NCBI GenBank assembly: GCA_910577755.1
Contig: CAJTNL010000001.1
Location: 1-64,000 of the forward strand
DNA: 64,000 nt
Direction: 5' to 3'
Source of the DNA: an uncultured Eubacteriales bacterium
Lineage (GTDB): Bacteria > Bacillota > Clostridia > Oscillospirales > Acutalibacteraceae
The translations under genes and the position numbers were made by a program. Under the pieces are notes generated by a model. It was not told the origin of the DNA, ran no database searches, and worked only from the letters and a program-made list of their open reading frames with translations. This document shows, in pieces, positions 17,655 through 27,224 of the stretch; the first letter of the stretch is position 1, and the number at the start of each line of letters is the position of its first letter.

Positions 17655-18579
17655 TTTGTTCCTTTATAAGATAAATGGGCCTTTTTTTCGTTTCAAGATA
17701 CGTTTGTGATAAATATTTCCCCAAAATACCAATACAAAACAACTGAACGCCACCGATAAATAGAATCACACAAATCAGCGACGGATAACCAGCGACAGGA
17801 TCGCCAAACGCCCATGTTTTAATTACAATAATACAAATTAAAATAAAAGCAACCAAACATAGTATTAGCCCCAAAAAAGAAGCAATGGACAGAGGAACTG
17901 TAGAAAACGCAACAATTCCGTCTAATGAATATTTAAGCAGCTTCCAAAAAGACCATTTGGTTTCACCTGCTCTGCGTTCCACGTTTTGATACTCAATCCA
18001 TTTAGTATTAAAACCTACCCAGCTAAAAATCCCTTTGGAAAAACGGTTATATTCTTTCAATGATACGATAGCATCCACCATCTGACGTGTCATAAGTCTG
18101 TAATCGCGTGCACCGTCAACTATTTCCGTTTTAGAAATTTTATTAATCATTGCATAAAACATTTTTGCAAAAAATGAACGAATCGGCGGTTCTCCCTTGC
18201 GAGATACTCTACGTGTTGCAACACAATCATATATACCGCAATCCAAATCATGAAACATTTTAGGCAAAAGATTTGGAGGATCTTGCAAATCTACATCTAT
18301 AACAGCTACATACTCTCCAGTAGACTTTTCAAGCCCCGCATACATAGCTGCTTCTTTACCAAAATTTTTGGAAAAAGATATATATTTCACACGTTCATCT
18401 TTTTGTGCTAAATCTTTTAAAACCTTAACTGTTTGATCCTTAGAGCCGTCATTGATAAAAAGGTATTCAAAAACCGCTTCTTGCTCCATACTTTGAGATA
18501 CCTTTACAATTTCCTCATAGAAAAATGGTATCGCTTCTTGTTCGTTATAGCACGGAACAATAACTGATATTTTTTTCAT
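17638..18579 (-). CDS. csbB: Glycosyltransferase family 2, CsbB/GtrB-like (lipid-linked sugar synthase)
   Basis: 313 aa. The N-terminal GT-A domain has VIVPCYNEQEAI, NDGSKDQT, FSKNFGKEAAMYAGL and the DVDLQDPP metal motif, and RDYRLM further on. Two membrane spans near residues 230-255 and 265-290 match the CsbB/GtrB/DPM1-like group, which loads a sugar onto undecaprenyl phosphate at the inner face of the membrane. The YfhO-like partner starts inside its 3' end. The sugar (GlcNAc in Bacillus subtilis CsbB) is inferred by analogy only. Confidence 0.88.
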   Translation of the reverse strand: MKKISVIVPCYNEQEAIPFFYEEIVKVSQSMEQEAVFEYLFINDGSKDQTVKVLKDLAQKDERVKYISFSKNFGKEAAMYAGLEKSTGEYVAVIDVDLQDPPNLLPKMFHDLDCGIYDCVATRRVSRKGEPPIRSFFAKMFYAMINKISKTEIVDGARDYRLMTRQMVDAIVSLKEYNRFSKGIFSWVGFNTKWIEYQNVERRAGETKWSFWKLLKYSLDGIVAFSTVPLSIASFLGLILCLVAFILICIIVIKTWAFGDPVAGYPSLICVILFIGGVQLFCIGILGKYLSQTYLETKKRPIYLIKEQNVDEE

Positions 18580-18713
18580 CTTAAATTTCCTCTTTTTCCG
18601 TACTTTTTATAAATCCAATTTAATAATATATCCTTTTTTATATCATTTAATTATATCTTACTGCTAGAATCTTGTCAATGTTAGGAAAACTGCGAATATA
18701 TTATTTGCATAAT

Positions 18714-18760
18714 AAGCAGTAAATCCAAATTTTTGAAACAGAAGCTTGGATTTACTGCTT
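18714..18760 (-). terminator. Hairpin after the DUF305-like gene
   Basis: 15-bp arms (18714-18728 and 18746-18760) are perfectly complementary. The T tract that follows is short, so termination strength is uncertain. Confidence 0.5.
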
Positions 18761-18816
18761 AACTATAATATAAACAATATATCAATTAACATAAAACAAC
18801 TAAAGTGTCTCAAATT

Positions 18817-19386
18817 TTAACACCCTAAACACCGCAGCAGTTCTTGCATTTGCTTTATACCACACTGCTGAGAAACAATAATAGATTGCAGAATAGGCCT
18901 AAGCTCACAGCATATATCAAACTCAAGCGCATTTTTAGCCATTTCTACTGCACCTTCATGATGTGGTATCATCTCCCACATAAAATTACAATTAATGCTA
19001 TTAGTAATCTGCGCACATCTCATTCTTGAAAACATAGTTTGCATAATCTGCCGCATTGTTTTATTATATGCACATAAATCATGTTCCTCATTATTAAGCT
19101 CTCCGCAATGCTTCACAATGCTGCGCATGTTTTCAATACTTTTTGTTTGCTCTGTTATAACCTGTAAAGCAATACCCTGCAATGAAATATCTGTTGTATA
19201 TTTGAGAATATTATTTGACATTTTAATTGCTGCTTCATGGTGAGGGATCATTTGCATAATCAAATTATGTGATATGCTATCCGTTAATTTTACCTCTGTC
19301 ATGCCACGTATCATTTCATTTAAAATACAGAAAAAAACCTTAAGATATTCCTTTGTCACATGACTAAATCTACATTGTCCGTTCAT
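18817..19386 (-). CDS. DUF305-like protein with two MIPHH motifs
   Basis: 189 aa, mostly helical and probably cytoplasmic, as no signal peptide or membrane span is seen. It holds two copies of M-I-P-H-H-E (46-51 and 139-144), each followed by a helix of the A-x-x-M-(S/A)-x-N-x-(I/L) pattern, so it is an internal duplication of a DUF305/ferritin-like four-helix motif; the paired histidines may bind metal. It has nine cysteines, including a C-terminal C-L-G-C. The start at 19386 has AGGAGG eight bases upstream; the frame could run 14 codons further. Monocistronic. The role is unknown; similar proteins in sporeformers are often simply hypothetical. Confidence 0.65.
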   Translation of the reverse strand: MNGQCRFSHVTKEYLKVFFCILNEMIRGMTEVKLTDSISHNLIMQMIPHHEAAIKMSNNILKYTTDISLQGIALQVITEQTKSIENMRSIVKHCGELNNEEHDLCAYNKTMRQIMQTMFSRMRCAQITNSINCNFMWEMIPHHEGAVEMAKNALEFDICCELRPILQSIIVSQQCGIKQMQELLRCLGC

Positions 19387-19510
19387 TGGTCCCACCTCCT
19401 TACGTATATTATATTCGCAAATACGCATATTGGTGTCAATCGCTCAATATATATTATAAAAAGATTTCTACAAAAATACTGTTGCAATACCAACCATTGC
19501 TTTACACAAA

Positions 19511-19544
19511 AAAACTGTGGTGTACAATTTGTACACCACAGTTT
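19511..19544 (-). terminator. Terminator of tRNA-Lys
   Basis: Near-perfect long hairpin (AAAACTGTGGTGTAC paired with its complement) starting at the tRNA-Lys 3' end; the 3' arm ends in TTTT on the minus strand. Confidence 0.8.
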
Positions 19545-19620
19545 TGGTGATCCATCGGAGATTCGAACTCCGGACACCCTGATTAAAAGTCAGGTGCTCT
19601 GCCAGCTGAGCTAATGGATC
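19545..19620 (-). tRNA. tRNA-Lys (anticodon UUU)
   Basis: 76 bases with encoded CCA. Anticodon stem CCTGA/TCAGG encloses CTTTTAA, giving TTT. Acceptor GATCCAT pairs with ATGGATC. It is separated from the four upstream tRNAs by a terminator, so it may have its own promoter. Confidence 0.96.
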
Positions 19621-19753
19621 ATCACAATATGACTAATTATATATTATATAGCAGATATTCTGCTTTTGTCAACAAAATTACTGCATTCTTAAGTAAAACA
19701 CTCAAAAGTTATAATATAAAATGAATATGAGTATCTTAATAGCAGTAAAAAAT

Positions 19754-19779
19754 TGAGTCTGAACACAATTCCAGACTCA
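19754..19779 (-). terminator. Terminator after tRNA-Gln
   Basis: 8-bp stem (19754-19761 with 19772-19779) followed on the minus strand by a T run (19746-19753). It ends the Gly-Arg-His-Gln transcript. Confidence 0.75.
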
Positions 19780-19782
19780 GTC

Positions 19783-19857
19783 TGGCTGGGCTGGCAGGAT
19801 TCGAACCTACGAGTGACGGAGTCAAAGTCCGTTGCCTTACCGCTTGGCGACAGCCCA
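19783..19857 (-). tRNA. tRNA-Gln (anticodon UUG)
   Basis: 75 bases with encoded CCA. Anticodon stem ACGGA/TCCGT encloses CTTTGAC, giving TTG. Acceptor TGGGCTG pairs fully. Fourth gene of the tRNA transcript. Confidence 0.96.
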
Positions 19858-19897
19858 ATATATTACACAGAATATTAATTCTGTGCTACATGTAAAG

Positions 19898-19975
19898 TGG
19901 GGTGGATAATCGGATTCGAACCGACGATCTCCAGTGCCACAAACTGGCGCTTTAACCAACTAAGCTATATCCACC
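19898..19975 (-). tRNA. tRNA-His (anticodon GUG)
   Basis: Anticodon stem CCAGT/ACTGG encloses TTGTGGC, giving GTG. The extra 5' G (G-1) facing C73, the histidine identity pair, is encoded. CCA is encoded. Third gene of the tRNA transcript. Confidence 0.96.
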
Positions 19976-19978
19976 ATA

Positions 19979-20055
19979 TGGCGCGCTGAAAGGGATTCGA
20001 ACCCCTGGCCTACTGCTTAGAAGGCAGTTGCTCTATCCAGCTGAGCTATCAGCGC
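19979..20055 (-). tRNA. tRNA-Arg (anticodon UCU)
   Basis: 77 bases with encoded CCA. Anticodon stem ACTGC/GCAGT encloses CTTCTAA, giving TCT, which reads AGA/AGG. Only three bases from tRNA-His. Confidence 0.96.
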
Positions 20056-20072
20056 AACTTTAATCAATAAAA

Positions 20073-20146
20073 TGGAGCGGGTGATGGGAATCGAACCCAC
20101 GCGACCAGCTTGGAAGGCTGGAGTTCTACCATTGAACTACACCCGC
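20073..20146 (-). tRNA. tRNA-Gly (anticodon UCC)
   Basis: 74 bases with encoded CCA. Anticodon stem CCAGC/GCTGG encloses CTTCCAA, giving TCC. First gene of the tRNA transcript, 20 bases after a consensus promoter. Confidence 0.96.
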
Positions 20147-20165
20147 ACTTTCGGCAACGTTATGA

Positions 20166-20195
20166 ATTATAGCATATAACGTCACCACTTGTCAA
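20166..20195 (-). promoter_or_regulatory. Consensus sigma-A promoter of the tRNA cluster
   Basis: Minus strand TTGACA (20190-20195), 18-base spacer ending in TGC, then TATAAT (20166-20171). Both hexamers match the consensus exactly, as expected for a stable-RNA promoter. Confidence 0.88.
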
Positions 20196-20271
20196 TAGCT
20201 TTTTAAAATATTTGGAAATATTTTTGTAAAGACTATTATATTATAACCATATTGTGTATTTATTATACCAG

Positions 20272-22569
20272 TTAAAGCGTAGTAAGGTTAATTTCACCAT
20301 TCTTGACAGTAATGTTAATACCGGTAATGAGCATATCGTAATAATTTACAAGTAATGAGGCAATTTGATCTTCCACCTTCTTACGGATTAAATTACGCAA
20401 ATCACGCGCACCGCTTTTGCCACCAATAGCATGGTTAGCAAGCCATTTCAGTACAGAATCATCGTATGTCAATACAATATTACGCTCCTTAAGCGATTCT
20501 ACATACTCATCAATCATAAGACGTGCTATCGACTCAAAATCTGCGTCAGTTAACTGATGAAAAATAATAATTTCATCTATACGACTTAAAAATTCAGGTC
20601 TTAGAAATTCTGACAATGCTTTCATGGTCTTTTCACGGGTAACATCTGCACTATTCTTTGCAAACCCCATAGCAGACTCTTTCCTTTCGCTTCCTGCGTT
20701 AGAGGTCATCACAATGATGGTATTTTCAAAATTTACTATGCGACCATGGGCATCTGTGATTCTGCCCTCATCTAAAATTTGCAATAAAATATTCATTACA
20801 TCAGGATGCGCCTTTTCAATCTCATCAAACAGAATAACAGAATAAGGCTTGCGGCGCACTTTCTCTGTCATTTGCCCAGCCTCATCATAACCAACATAGC
20901 CGGGCGGAGATCCAATAATACGAGAAACCGAATGCTTTTCCATAAACTCTGACATATCCAGACGGATCAGAGCATCTGGCGTATCAAAAAGCTCGTCGGA
21001 AAGTACCTTTACCAGCTCGGTTTTACCTACACCCGTAGGACCTACAAAAATAAACGAAGCCGGTTTTTTTCTTGGATTGACAGACACTTTACTTCTTCGG
21101 ATAGCTGCAGATACAGCTTCTACAGCTTCTATTTGTCCAATCACCTTTGCGTTTAGTTTACCCTCAAGCGCAACAAGTTTTTTCAGCTCATTTTCCTGAA
21201 TACGGCTAGCAGGAATTCCTGTCCAAAGCTCAATAACGCGAGCTAAATCCTCTTCAGTTACTCCTGCATTTAATGCCTGTGGCTCCAAATCTTTTGTTTT
21301 TTCTTCAAGCCGAGCAATTTCACAACGGGTTTCTGCCAATTTTTCATAATCAGGTTCAGCGCCCTGTGCTGTTAATTGTTCCTCCTCCTGCTTTAACTGT
21401 TCCAATTCAAATGTTGCCGCATCATATTCCGCCATGTAAATATTTCTTAAAGCAGCACAAGCACAAGCTTCATCCATTAAATCAATTGCCTTATCCGGTA
21501 AAAAACGGTCAGTAATATAACGCTCTGAAAGAACTACAGCACGTTTAATAATATCATCGGAAAGCTCTACCCTATGGTAACGTTCATAGTAAGACTTAAT
21601 CCCCAACAATACTGCAATCGTATCATCTATAGACGGCTCTATTACCGTTACTGGCTGAAAACGTCTTTCCAAAGCGGTATCCTTTTCAATATACTTACGA
21701 TATTCTGTAAATGTGGTTGCACCAATAACCTGAATCTCCCCGCGAGAAAGCGCAGGTTTCAGAATGTTTGCCGCATTCATAGAACCTTCAGCATCCCCTG
21801 TACCTACCAGATTATGCACCTCGTCAATAAATAAAATAATATTACCATCTGCTTTTACTTCGTCAACCAAACCTTTTATACGGCTTTCAAATTGCCCTCT
21901 AAATTGAGTACCTGCTACCAAAGCTGTTAAATCCAAAAGATGAATTTCTTTCTTTTTTAAACGTGCAGGCACATTACCTTGTGCAATTCGAATAGATAAT
22001 CCTTCTGCAATAGCTGTTTTACCAACGCCTGGTTCACCTATTAAACATGGATTGTTTTTGGTTCTGCGGCTTAAAATCTGAATCACACGCTCAATTTCAT
22101 GGTCTCTACCAATAATAGCATCTAGTTCGTTGTTTTTGGCCTTTCCCGTTAAATTAGTGCAATACATATTTAAATATTTACGCTTTTTCTTATTCTTTTC
22201 TTTTGTATTTTTAGGTACCTGAGCCGCACTCTCCTGTTCCTTTGTAGTTTCTTCAGCAGATGACTCCTGGAATATATTTTTCAAAAATGGAAAAGTTGCA
22301 GCTCCACCCTGTATAAAACCGTTTTCCTCTCCATCTTCATCATCAATCGGTATCATACCTCCCTCCATAGCCATAAGGCCACTAAGTTCGGTCTCCATTG
22401 ATTCCATCATCTCTTCGGTAATACCCATTTTTTCCATTAAATCATTAACCGGCTTAATTCCCATTTCTTTTGCACATACAAGACAGTAGCCTTGACTTTG
22501 CTTTGCATCTGCTGCCTGAGAAACAAATACAACAGCCGGTCTTTTGTTGCAACGTGTACATAAAATCAT
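20272..22569 (-). CDS. Clp/HSP100 ATPase with N-terminal zinc ribbon (ClpE-like)
   Basis: 765 aa AAA+ unfoldase, likely partner of ClpP protease. The N-terminus carries a zinc ribbon (Cys4, Cys7, Cys29, Cys32) as in ClpE, in place of the Clp N domain. After a linker of ~120 residues comes AAA module 1 ([13 protein letters not shown] near 178, Walker [12 protein letters not shown]), a coiled middle region with E/Q repeats, AAA module 2 ([13 protein letters not shown] near 512, [12 protein letters not shown]) and a ClpB-D2 type C-terminus. The signature SPPGYVGY is present. No ctsR, mcsA or mcsB lies beside it, unlike the usual clpC operon. Two small hairpins (22580-22640) lie between it and cvpA. 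Could also be called ClpC. Confidence 0.9.
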   Translation of the reverse strand: MILCTRCNKRPAVVFVSQAADAKQSQGYCLVCAKEMGIKPVNDLMEKMGITEEMMESMETELSGLMAMEGGMIPIDDEDGEENGFIQGGAATFPFLKNIFQESSAEETTKEQESAAQVPKNTKEKNKKKRKYLNMYCTNLTGKAKNNELDAIIGRDHEIERVIQILSRRTKNNPCLIGEPGVGKTAIAEGLSIRIAQGNVPARLKKKEIHLLDLTALVAGTQFRGQFESRIKGLVDEVKADGNIILFIDEVHNLVGTGDAEGSMNAANILKPALSRGEIQVIGATTFTEYRKYIEKDTALERRFQPVTVIEPSIDDTIAVLLGIKSYYERYHRVELSDDIIKRAVVLSERYITDRFLPDKAIDLMDEACACAALRNIYMAEYDAATFELEQLKQEEEQLTAQGAEPDYEKLAETRCEIARLEEKTKDLEPQALNAGVTEEDLARVIELWTGIPASRIQENELKKLVALEGKLNAKVIGQIEAVEAVSAAIRRSKVSVNPRKKPASFIFVGPTGVGKTELVKVLSDELFDTPDALIRLDMSEFMEKHSVSRIIGSPPGYVGYDEAGQMTEKVRRKPYSVILFDEIEKAHPDVMNILLQILDEGRITDAHGRIVNFENTIIVMTSNAGSERKESAMGFAKNSADVTREKTMKALSEFLRPEFLSRIDEIIIFHQLTDADFESIARLMIDEYVESLKERNIVLTYDDSVLKWLANHAIGGKSGARDLRNLIRKKVEDQIASLLVNYYDMLITGINITVKNGEINLTTL

Positions 22570-22670
22570 AATGTTTTCTTTTCTCCGCTACCGCAGCGGA
22601 AACTTCATTCTGTCCTGCGGTTAAATTAGGACAGGTCTAAACAAAATTAAGTATAGGTAAACGCGTAATC

Positions 22671-23366
22671 TCATACAAACCACGACGTAATTGGATTATA
22701 CATAAAAATAAAACGACAGATATAGGAGCTATTCAGTACTTGCTTTACAGATGCTGCACTGCTGCCAGTTAAAGGCATAATTAAATACAGCAAAACACAT
22801 GCCAGAAACACATAAATAATTCCCTTGAAAATGCCGAAAACAGCACCTGCTATGCCGTCTGCCTGACGTAACACCGGCCAACGGAATATATTACCCAGCA
22901 ATTTAACCGCCAAACGGACAAATACAAACAGTATAAAAAATAAAATAACTGTCAGTAATAACTGGAGCAGCCATATTACAGCAGGGGAAAGAATATCTGC
23001 CGTTGTCTCTGCAACAGCAGCGTTCTTTGTTGCCAGATTATTTTCAATTTGGGAGGAAGTAATACCCATATTATGAAGTGTATTACGCAAAAAATCAGGT
23101 AAAGCTTGTATAATACTAGCTGTCTGTTCCTGAATAGATCCCAACGTACCATTTGAAAGAACTTGAGATATCTGATCTGCCAGCATTCCCCGAAAAATCC
23201 CTTGATACATGGCGTTTGCAATCAGTCCGCCTAGCGTCCATGCCAAAAACATTGCAAGCGCTGCACCAATAAAACTTGTTATACTTTTAAAAAAACCTTT
23301 TTTATATCCAAAAACAACACAAATCAGAACGATGATAACCAGTCCAATATCTAACAGGATCCCCAT
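22671..23366 (-). CDS. CvpA family membrane protein
   Basis: 231 aa with four membrane spans (about 5-22, 30-50, 130-160, 170-200). The start LLDIGLVIIVLICVVFGYKKGFFKSI is the CvpA signature. The family was named for colicin V production but its role in Gram-positives is unclear. An extra soluble segment (about 55-120) sits between spans 2 and 3. GGGAGG precedes the ATG. Confidence 0.88.
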   Translation of the reverse strand: MGILLDIGLVIIVLICVVFGYKKGFFKSITSFIGAALAMFLAWTLGGLIANAMYQGIFRGMLADQISQVLSNGTLGSIQEQTASIIQALPDFLRNTLHNMGITSSQIENNLATKNAAVAETTADILSPAVIWLLQLLLTVILFFILFVFVRLAVKLLGNIFRWPVLRQADGIAGAVFGIFKGIIYVFLACVLLYLIMPLTGSSAASVKQVLNSSYICRFIFMYNPITSWFV

Positions 23367-23432
23367 AGATAACCTCCCGATTCATTCCTCTGTTAATATA
23401 ACATAATTTATATCGCTTCACAAGGGCTATAG

Positions 23433-24728
23433 CTATGAAAACTTTGACAGCCGGACTTGACTAACACCCAATACATAAATATGAGCTTCATCCGCCAAAG
23501 CAATACCTCTTGCATCTGAACCAGCATTCGCTGTGCTAAAAGCATTACCGCTGCTTGCAGAATATCCAGTAATTGTGTCGTTAGTTAAAGTTGCTACCGT
23601 ATCTCTGTATAATGAAACAGCGTCTATACTATCATAACTTTCAATAACTATCTGCTCAGCTACTCGGCTGTTTAACAAAACAATTTTGTTAGCGCTCTGA
23701 TTATCAAAGGGCGTCAATACTAGCGCTACTCTATCACTATCAACAGCAAAATCAGTCATTCTACGGGACTGATAACTATAATCCACCTTTTCTCCGGTTG
23801 TGCCATTAATCATACTTGTTACAGTATCACCAACCGCAGCGACAGTTCCGTCTTGCAAATAAATCACTTGTTCAATAAGCGCTTCACTATAGGTCAAAAC
23901 CGCAATAGGAGTCGGAATAGAAAGATCAAATATATATACTGCCGAAACCAAACCGCCGTCTTTTGCAGTCATAGCTGAAACCGCCGCTCTAGTACCATCA
24001 TGATTTAACGAAACATCTGTTACATAATACTCCGAAAAATCATATTTGTACTGCACAGAATGATTAGTTAGATAAACAGAGAGTGAAGACAGATATCCTT
24101 TCTTTTCGGTTACAAGCACATAACGACCATTATCCGCAATATGTCCGGTTATCAAATTACTATCGGCGTTGCTTTCATATACATTGCCTGCGTCGCTTAC
24201 AACTTTAAATCCGCTTCCTCCCAAATTATAAAGTAGATAACGACCGTTTGATGCCTGTAATACTGGATGACTGAAACCATGCTGGCAATTGACCAAATGT
24301 TTTGCTGTATTGTTCATCACCGTTAATGCAGTATCACTTAGCGCCACTGCATTTTTATGCATCGTGATAAAATTGCCGCGGCTAACGGTACTACCTACAA
24401 TATCTGTAGGGTAACCATTGCCATTTCCAACACCTACTGTTATACTTCGAAGCCATTGTCCAATATCAGAAGATCCGGCAACACCAAACCAAATAAATAG
24501 CCCCACCACAACCGCCAGCAAAACTATTATAACACTATATACCCATTTTGGTACCCGGGAAAAGGGCTTTTTTTTCTTCATACGCTTTGGAGATGTTTTT
24601 TGACGGTTAGCCGAAGACAGACCCTCGTAAGACGTACTTGCAAGCTCGTTTTCCTCCGATATTGTATTTTTTAAAGCATTATGCAAATATGGACTTCTAT
24701 CTTCTTTTTTATTTTGATCCAATACCAT
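23433..24728 (-). CDS. DUF5711 family membrane-anchored protein
   Basis: 431 aa. A basic cytoplasmic head of about 65 residues (KRMKKKKPFSRVPK) leads to one membrane span (about 67-90). The outer part is made of repeated beta-strand segments with the pattern of a beta-propeller (for example NGRYLLYNLGGSGFKVV, NGRYVLVTEKKGYLSSL and DGTRAAVSAM). This matches the clostridial DUF5711 family, of unknown function. Sits between truA and cvpA on the minus strand. Confidence 0.75.
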   Translation of the reverse strand: MVLDQNKKEDRSPYLHNALKNTISEENELASTSYEGLSSANRQKTSPKRMKKKKPFSRVPKWVYSVIIVLLAVVVGLFIWFGVAGSSDIGQWLRSITVGVGNGNGYPTDIVGSTVSRGNFITMHKNAVALSDTALTVMNNTAKHLVNCQHGFSHPVLQASNGRYLLYNLGGSGFKVVSDAGNVYESNADSNLITGHIADNGRYVLVTEKKGYLSSLSVYLTNHSVQYKYDFSEYYVTDVSLNHDGTRAAVSAMTAKDGGLVSAVYIFDLSIPTPIAVLTYSEALIEQVIYLQDGTVAAVGDTVTSMINGTTGEKVDYSYQSRRMTDFAVDSDRVALVLTPFDNQSANKIVLLNSRVAEQIVIESYDSIDAVSLYRDTVATLTNDTITGYSASSGNAFSTANAGSDARGIALADEAHIYVLGVSQVRLSKFS

Positions 24729-24788
24729 CCAACCTTTCCTAAAATCTCATAAGCCGGATTATCCTTTAAAGACGACTTCTTAATTTTA

Positions 24789-25526
24789 CTAATAAAACAC
24801 ACGGTTTAGATACAAACCACAAGACGGGGCAGTAGGCCCTGCCAACTTTCTATTCTTGGCTTTTATAATAAGGGGAATATCATCTGGTTTAAATTTACGC
24901 TGTGCAACCCTTAGTAATGTTCCTACCATAATGCGTACCATATTATACAGAAAGCCATCTGCTGATACTGTGAACAGTACCATATCGCCCTGCCGTTCCA
25001 CCCTGGCATTTGTAACACAACGCACCATATCCCCTGCTCTGCGTTGATCCAAGGTGCAAAACGAAGTAAAATCATGACATCCAATATAGTATTGGGCAGC
25101 CTCGTTTAACTGCTCTTCATTCAGAGCATACCAATAATGATGAGCATAACCGTCTAAGAAAGGATCACGAATACGATGATTCCAAAGCTTGTATAAATAC
25201 TCCTTGCCCGTACAAGAATATCTCGCATGAAAATCATCTGCCGCTTGTTCACAACTGTATACCGCAATATCTGTCGGCAAAAAATGGTTCAGCGCCGCTA
25301 CCAGTCTTTTTTCCGGTATACTGTGTTCCAGCTTCATACTAATACAATACTCATAAGCATGTACGCCTGTATCTGTGCGGCTGCATCCTTTTAAGTCAGG
25401 TTGTATTCCTAAAATGTTCTTTAAAGCATCTTGAAAAACTTCTTGCACAGTTACCGCATTTTGCTGTATTTGCCAACCGTGATAACGCTTACCGTCATAT
25501 GAAATTTTCAATAGTAAATTTCTCAT
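24789..25526 (-). CDS. truA: tRNA pseudouridine synthase A
   Basis: 245 aa, makes pseudouridine at positions 38-40 of tRNA. The catalytic aspartate is in GCSRTDTGVHA (about residue 52), preceded by YDGKRYHGWQ, with the family motifs FHARYSCTGKEYLY, DFTSFC and FLYNMVRIMVGTLL. It follows ecfT by 17 bases, a common clostridial order (ecfA1-ecfA2-ecfT-truA). Confidence 0.96.
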   Translation of the reverse strand: MRNLLLKISYDGKRYHGWQIQQNAVTVQEVFQDALKNILGIQPDLKGCSRTDTGVHAYEYCISMKLEHSIPEKRLVAALNHFLPTDIAVYSCEQAADDFHARYSCTGKEYLYKLWNHRIRDPFLDGYAHHYWYALNEEQLNEAAQYYIGCHDFTSFCTLDQRRAGDMVRCVTNARVERQGDMVLFTVSADGFLYNMVRIMVGTLLRVAQRKFKPDDIPLIIKAKNRKLAGPTAPSCGLYLNRVFY

Positions 25527-25542
25527 ATATTTTAGTTCCTTT

Positions 25543-26358
25543 TTACAGAAACATTTCTGTTACAAATATATTTAGTAATATAACCCCTACACCAATCAAA
25601 ACCGTAATTACCGATATAATAATATCCTTCACGGCAATATGCAATATTTTCATTTTTGTTCTGCCTTTACCTCCATTGTAGCAACGGCATTCCATTGCCA
25701 TCGCCAAATCATAAGCGCGGCGGAAAGAAGATACAAATAAAGGGATTAAAATAGGTATCAATGCTTTTACACGAGAAATGAGCCCTCCGCTTTCCAAATC
25801 GGCTCCCCTTGCCTTTTGCGCACTTATAATTTTATCAGTTTCCTCCAATAAAGTAGGAACAAAACGCAGTGCAATCGTCATCATCATAGCAATTTCATGC
25901 ACCTTAATATGAAATATTTTCAACGGTTTCATCAATCTTTCCAGTGCGTCTGTCAATTGTGTTGGCGAGGTAGTATAAGTTAAAACAGCACTCATTAAAA
26001 TTAGAACGATAATGCGCACGGCAATGAAAATAGCATTACGTACGCCCCCTGCCGTAATTTGTAAAAAGCCCCATTGCACCAGCACAGCGCCGCCTCCGTA
26101 GAATAAATTAAGCACCGCTGTAAACAGAATTACAAATATTACGCCTCGAGTACTTCTCAGATAACGGTTAAACGGCACGCCCGAAAACAACATCGCCGCA
26201 ACAGTATATACCGACATTAAACCTAAGCTTGAAAAATTTCCTGCAATAAAAATAAAAACAATATTGAAAAGTGTCAACAAAACTTTTACTCTCGGGTCCA
26301 GTTTATGAACGATAGATTTTCCCGGAAAATACTGGCCTAATGTAATGTCCTTAATCAT
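25543..26358 (-). CDS. ecfT: Energy-coupling factor transporter membrane subunit EcfT
   Basis: 271 aa with about five or six membrane spans. It couples the two EcfA ATPases to exchangeable substrate-binding S components for vitamin or metal uptake. QYFPGKSIVHKLDPRVK at the start and the paired coupling motifs AQKARGADLESG and FVSSFRRAYDLAMAMECRCY are characteristic. The ATG overlaps the end of ecfA2 by eight bases. No S component is in this window. Confidence 0.95.
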   Translation of the reverse strand: MIKDITLGQYFPGKSIVHKLDPRVKVLLTLFNIVFIFIAGNFSSLGLMSVYTVAAMLFSGVPFNRYLRSTRGVIFVILFTAVLNLFYGGGAVLVQWGFLQITAGGVRNAIFIAVRIIVLILMSAVLTYTTSPTQLTDALERLMKPLKIFHIKVHEIAMMMTIALRFVPTLLEETDKIISAQKARGADLESGGLISRVKALIPILIPLFVSSFRRAYDLAMAMECRCYNGGKGRTKMKILHIAVKDIIISVITVLIGVGVILLNIFVTEMFL

Positions 26359-27220
26359 TCGCTGCTCCTCTCTCCATAAGCAGGGGAAAAAGCTCCTGCA
26401 CAGCCTGCTCTAAAGTAAATACCCCGGGAGATACAGGATAACCCTTTTCATGGAGTTTTGTCATTATTTTTGTAATTTGCGGTACACATAATCCGATTTG
26501 CTCAAGTTCTTTAGCGTGAGCAAACACTTTAGCAGTCTCATCGAATAAAAACACTTTACCATTATTCATCACCAATATACGGTCGGCAACTCTTGCAATA
26601 TCCTCCATACTATGGGATACCAAAATTACTGTATTCTTACGCTTACTGTGATAGGATTTAATTTGATTTAACAGTTTATCTCTACCCTGCGGGTCAAGAC
26701 CAGCTGTGGGTTCGTCTAAAATCAGCACATCCGGATCCATTGCAATAACGCCTGCAATCGCTGCTCTGCGTTTCTCTCCGCCAGACAGTTCAAAAGGAGA
26801 TTTTTCCAGCAAAGCATGGTCTAACCCTACAAAATTCACTGCCGCTATCACGCGTTTATCCGCCTCTTCTTTGGAAAGTTTCATATTTTTGGGACCGAAA
26901 CCAATATCTTTGCGAACAGTATCCTCAAACAGCTGATACTCCGGATACTGAAATACCATACCTACCTGAAACCGTACCTTGCGAATTTCTTTCTTTTGCT
27001 CCCATATATCCTTTCCATTAAGCAACACCGTTCCGGATGTAGGTTTTAACAGACCGTTGAACTGCTGAATCAGCGTAGATTTACCTGAACCTGTATGTCC
27101 GATTAACCCAATAAACGCTCCTTGCTCAATGGTAATATTAATATTTTTAACGGCAGTCTTACAAAACGGCGTTCCCGCACCGTAAGTATACGTAAGATTT
27201 TTGGTTTCTAGCACATTCAT
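26351..27220 (-). CDS. ecfA2: Energy-coupling factor ATPase 2
   Basis: 289 aa ABC ATPase. Walker A GHTGSGKST (about 42-50), Q-loop FQYPEYQLFEDTV, signature LSGGEKRR, Walker B VLILDEPTAGLDP and His switch ILVSHSM. The start of the protein with the YTYGAGTPF pattern and the FEDTV Q-loop mark the EcfA2 paralog. Follows ecfA1 by four bases. Confidence 0.95.
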   Translation of the reverse strand: MNVLETKNLTYTYGAGTPFCKTAVKNINITIEQGAFIGLIGHTGSGKSTLIQQFNGLLKPTSGTVLLNGKDIWEQKKEIRKVRFQVGMVFQYPEYQLFEDTVRKDIGFGPKNMKLSKEEADKRVIAAVNFVGLDHALLEKSPFELSGGEKRRAAIAGVIAMDPDVLILDEPTAGLDPQGRDKLLNQIKSYHSKRKNTVILVSHSMEDIARVADRILVMNNGKVFLFDETAKVFAHAKELEQIGLCVPQITKIMTKLHEKGYPVSPGVFTLEQAVQELFPLLMERGAAND

Positions 27221-27224
27221 CGTC

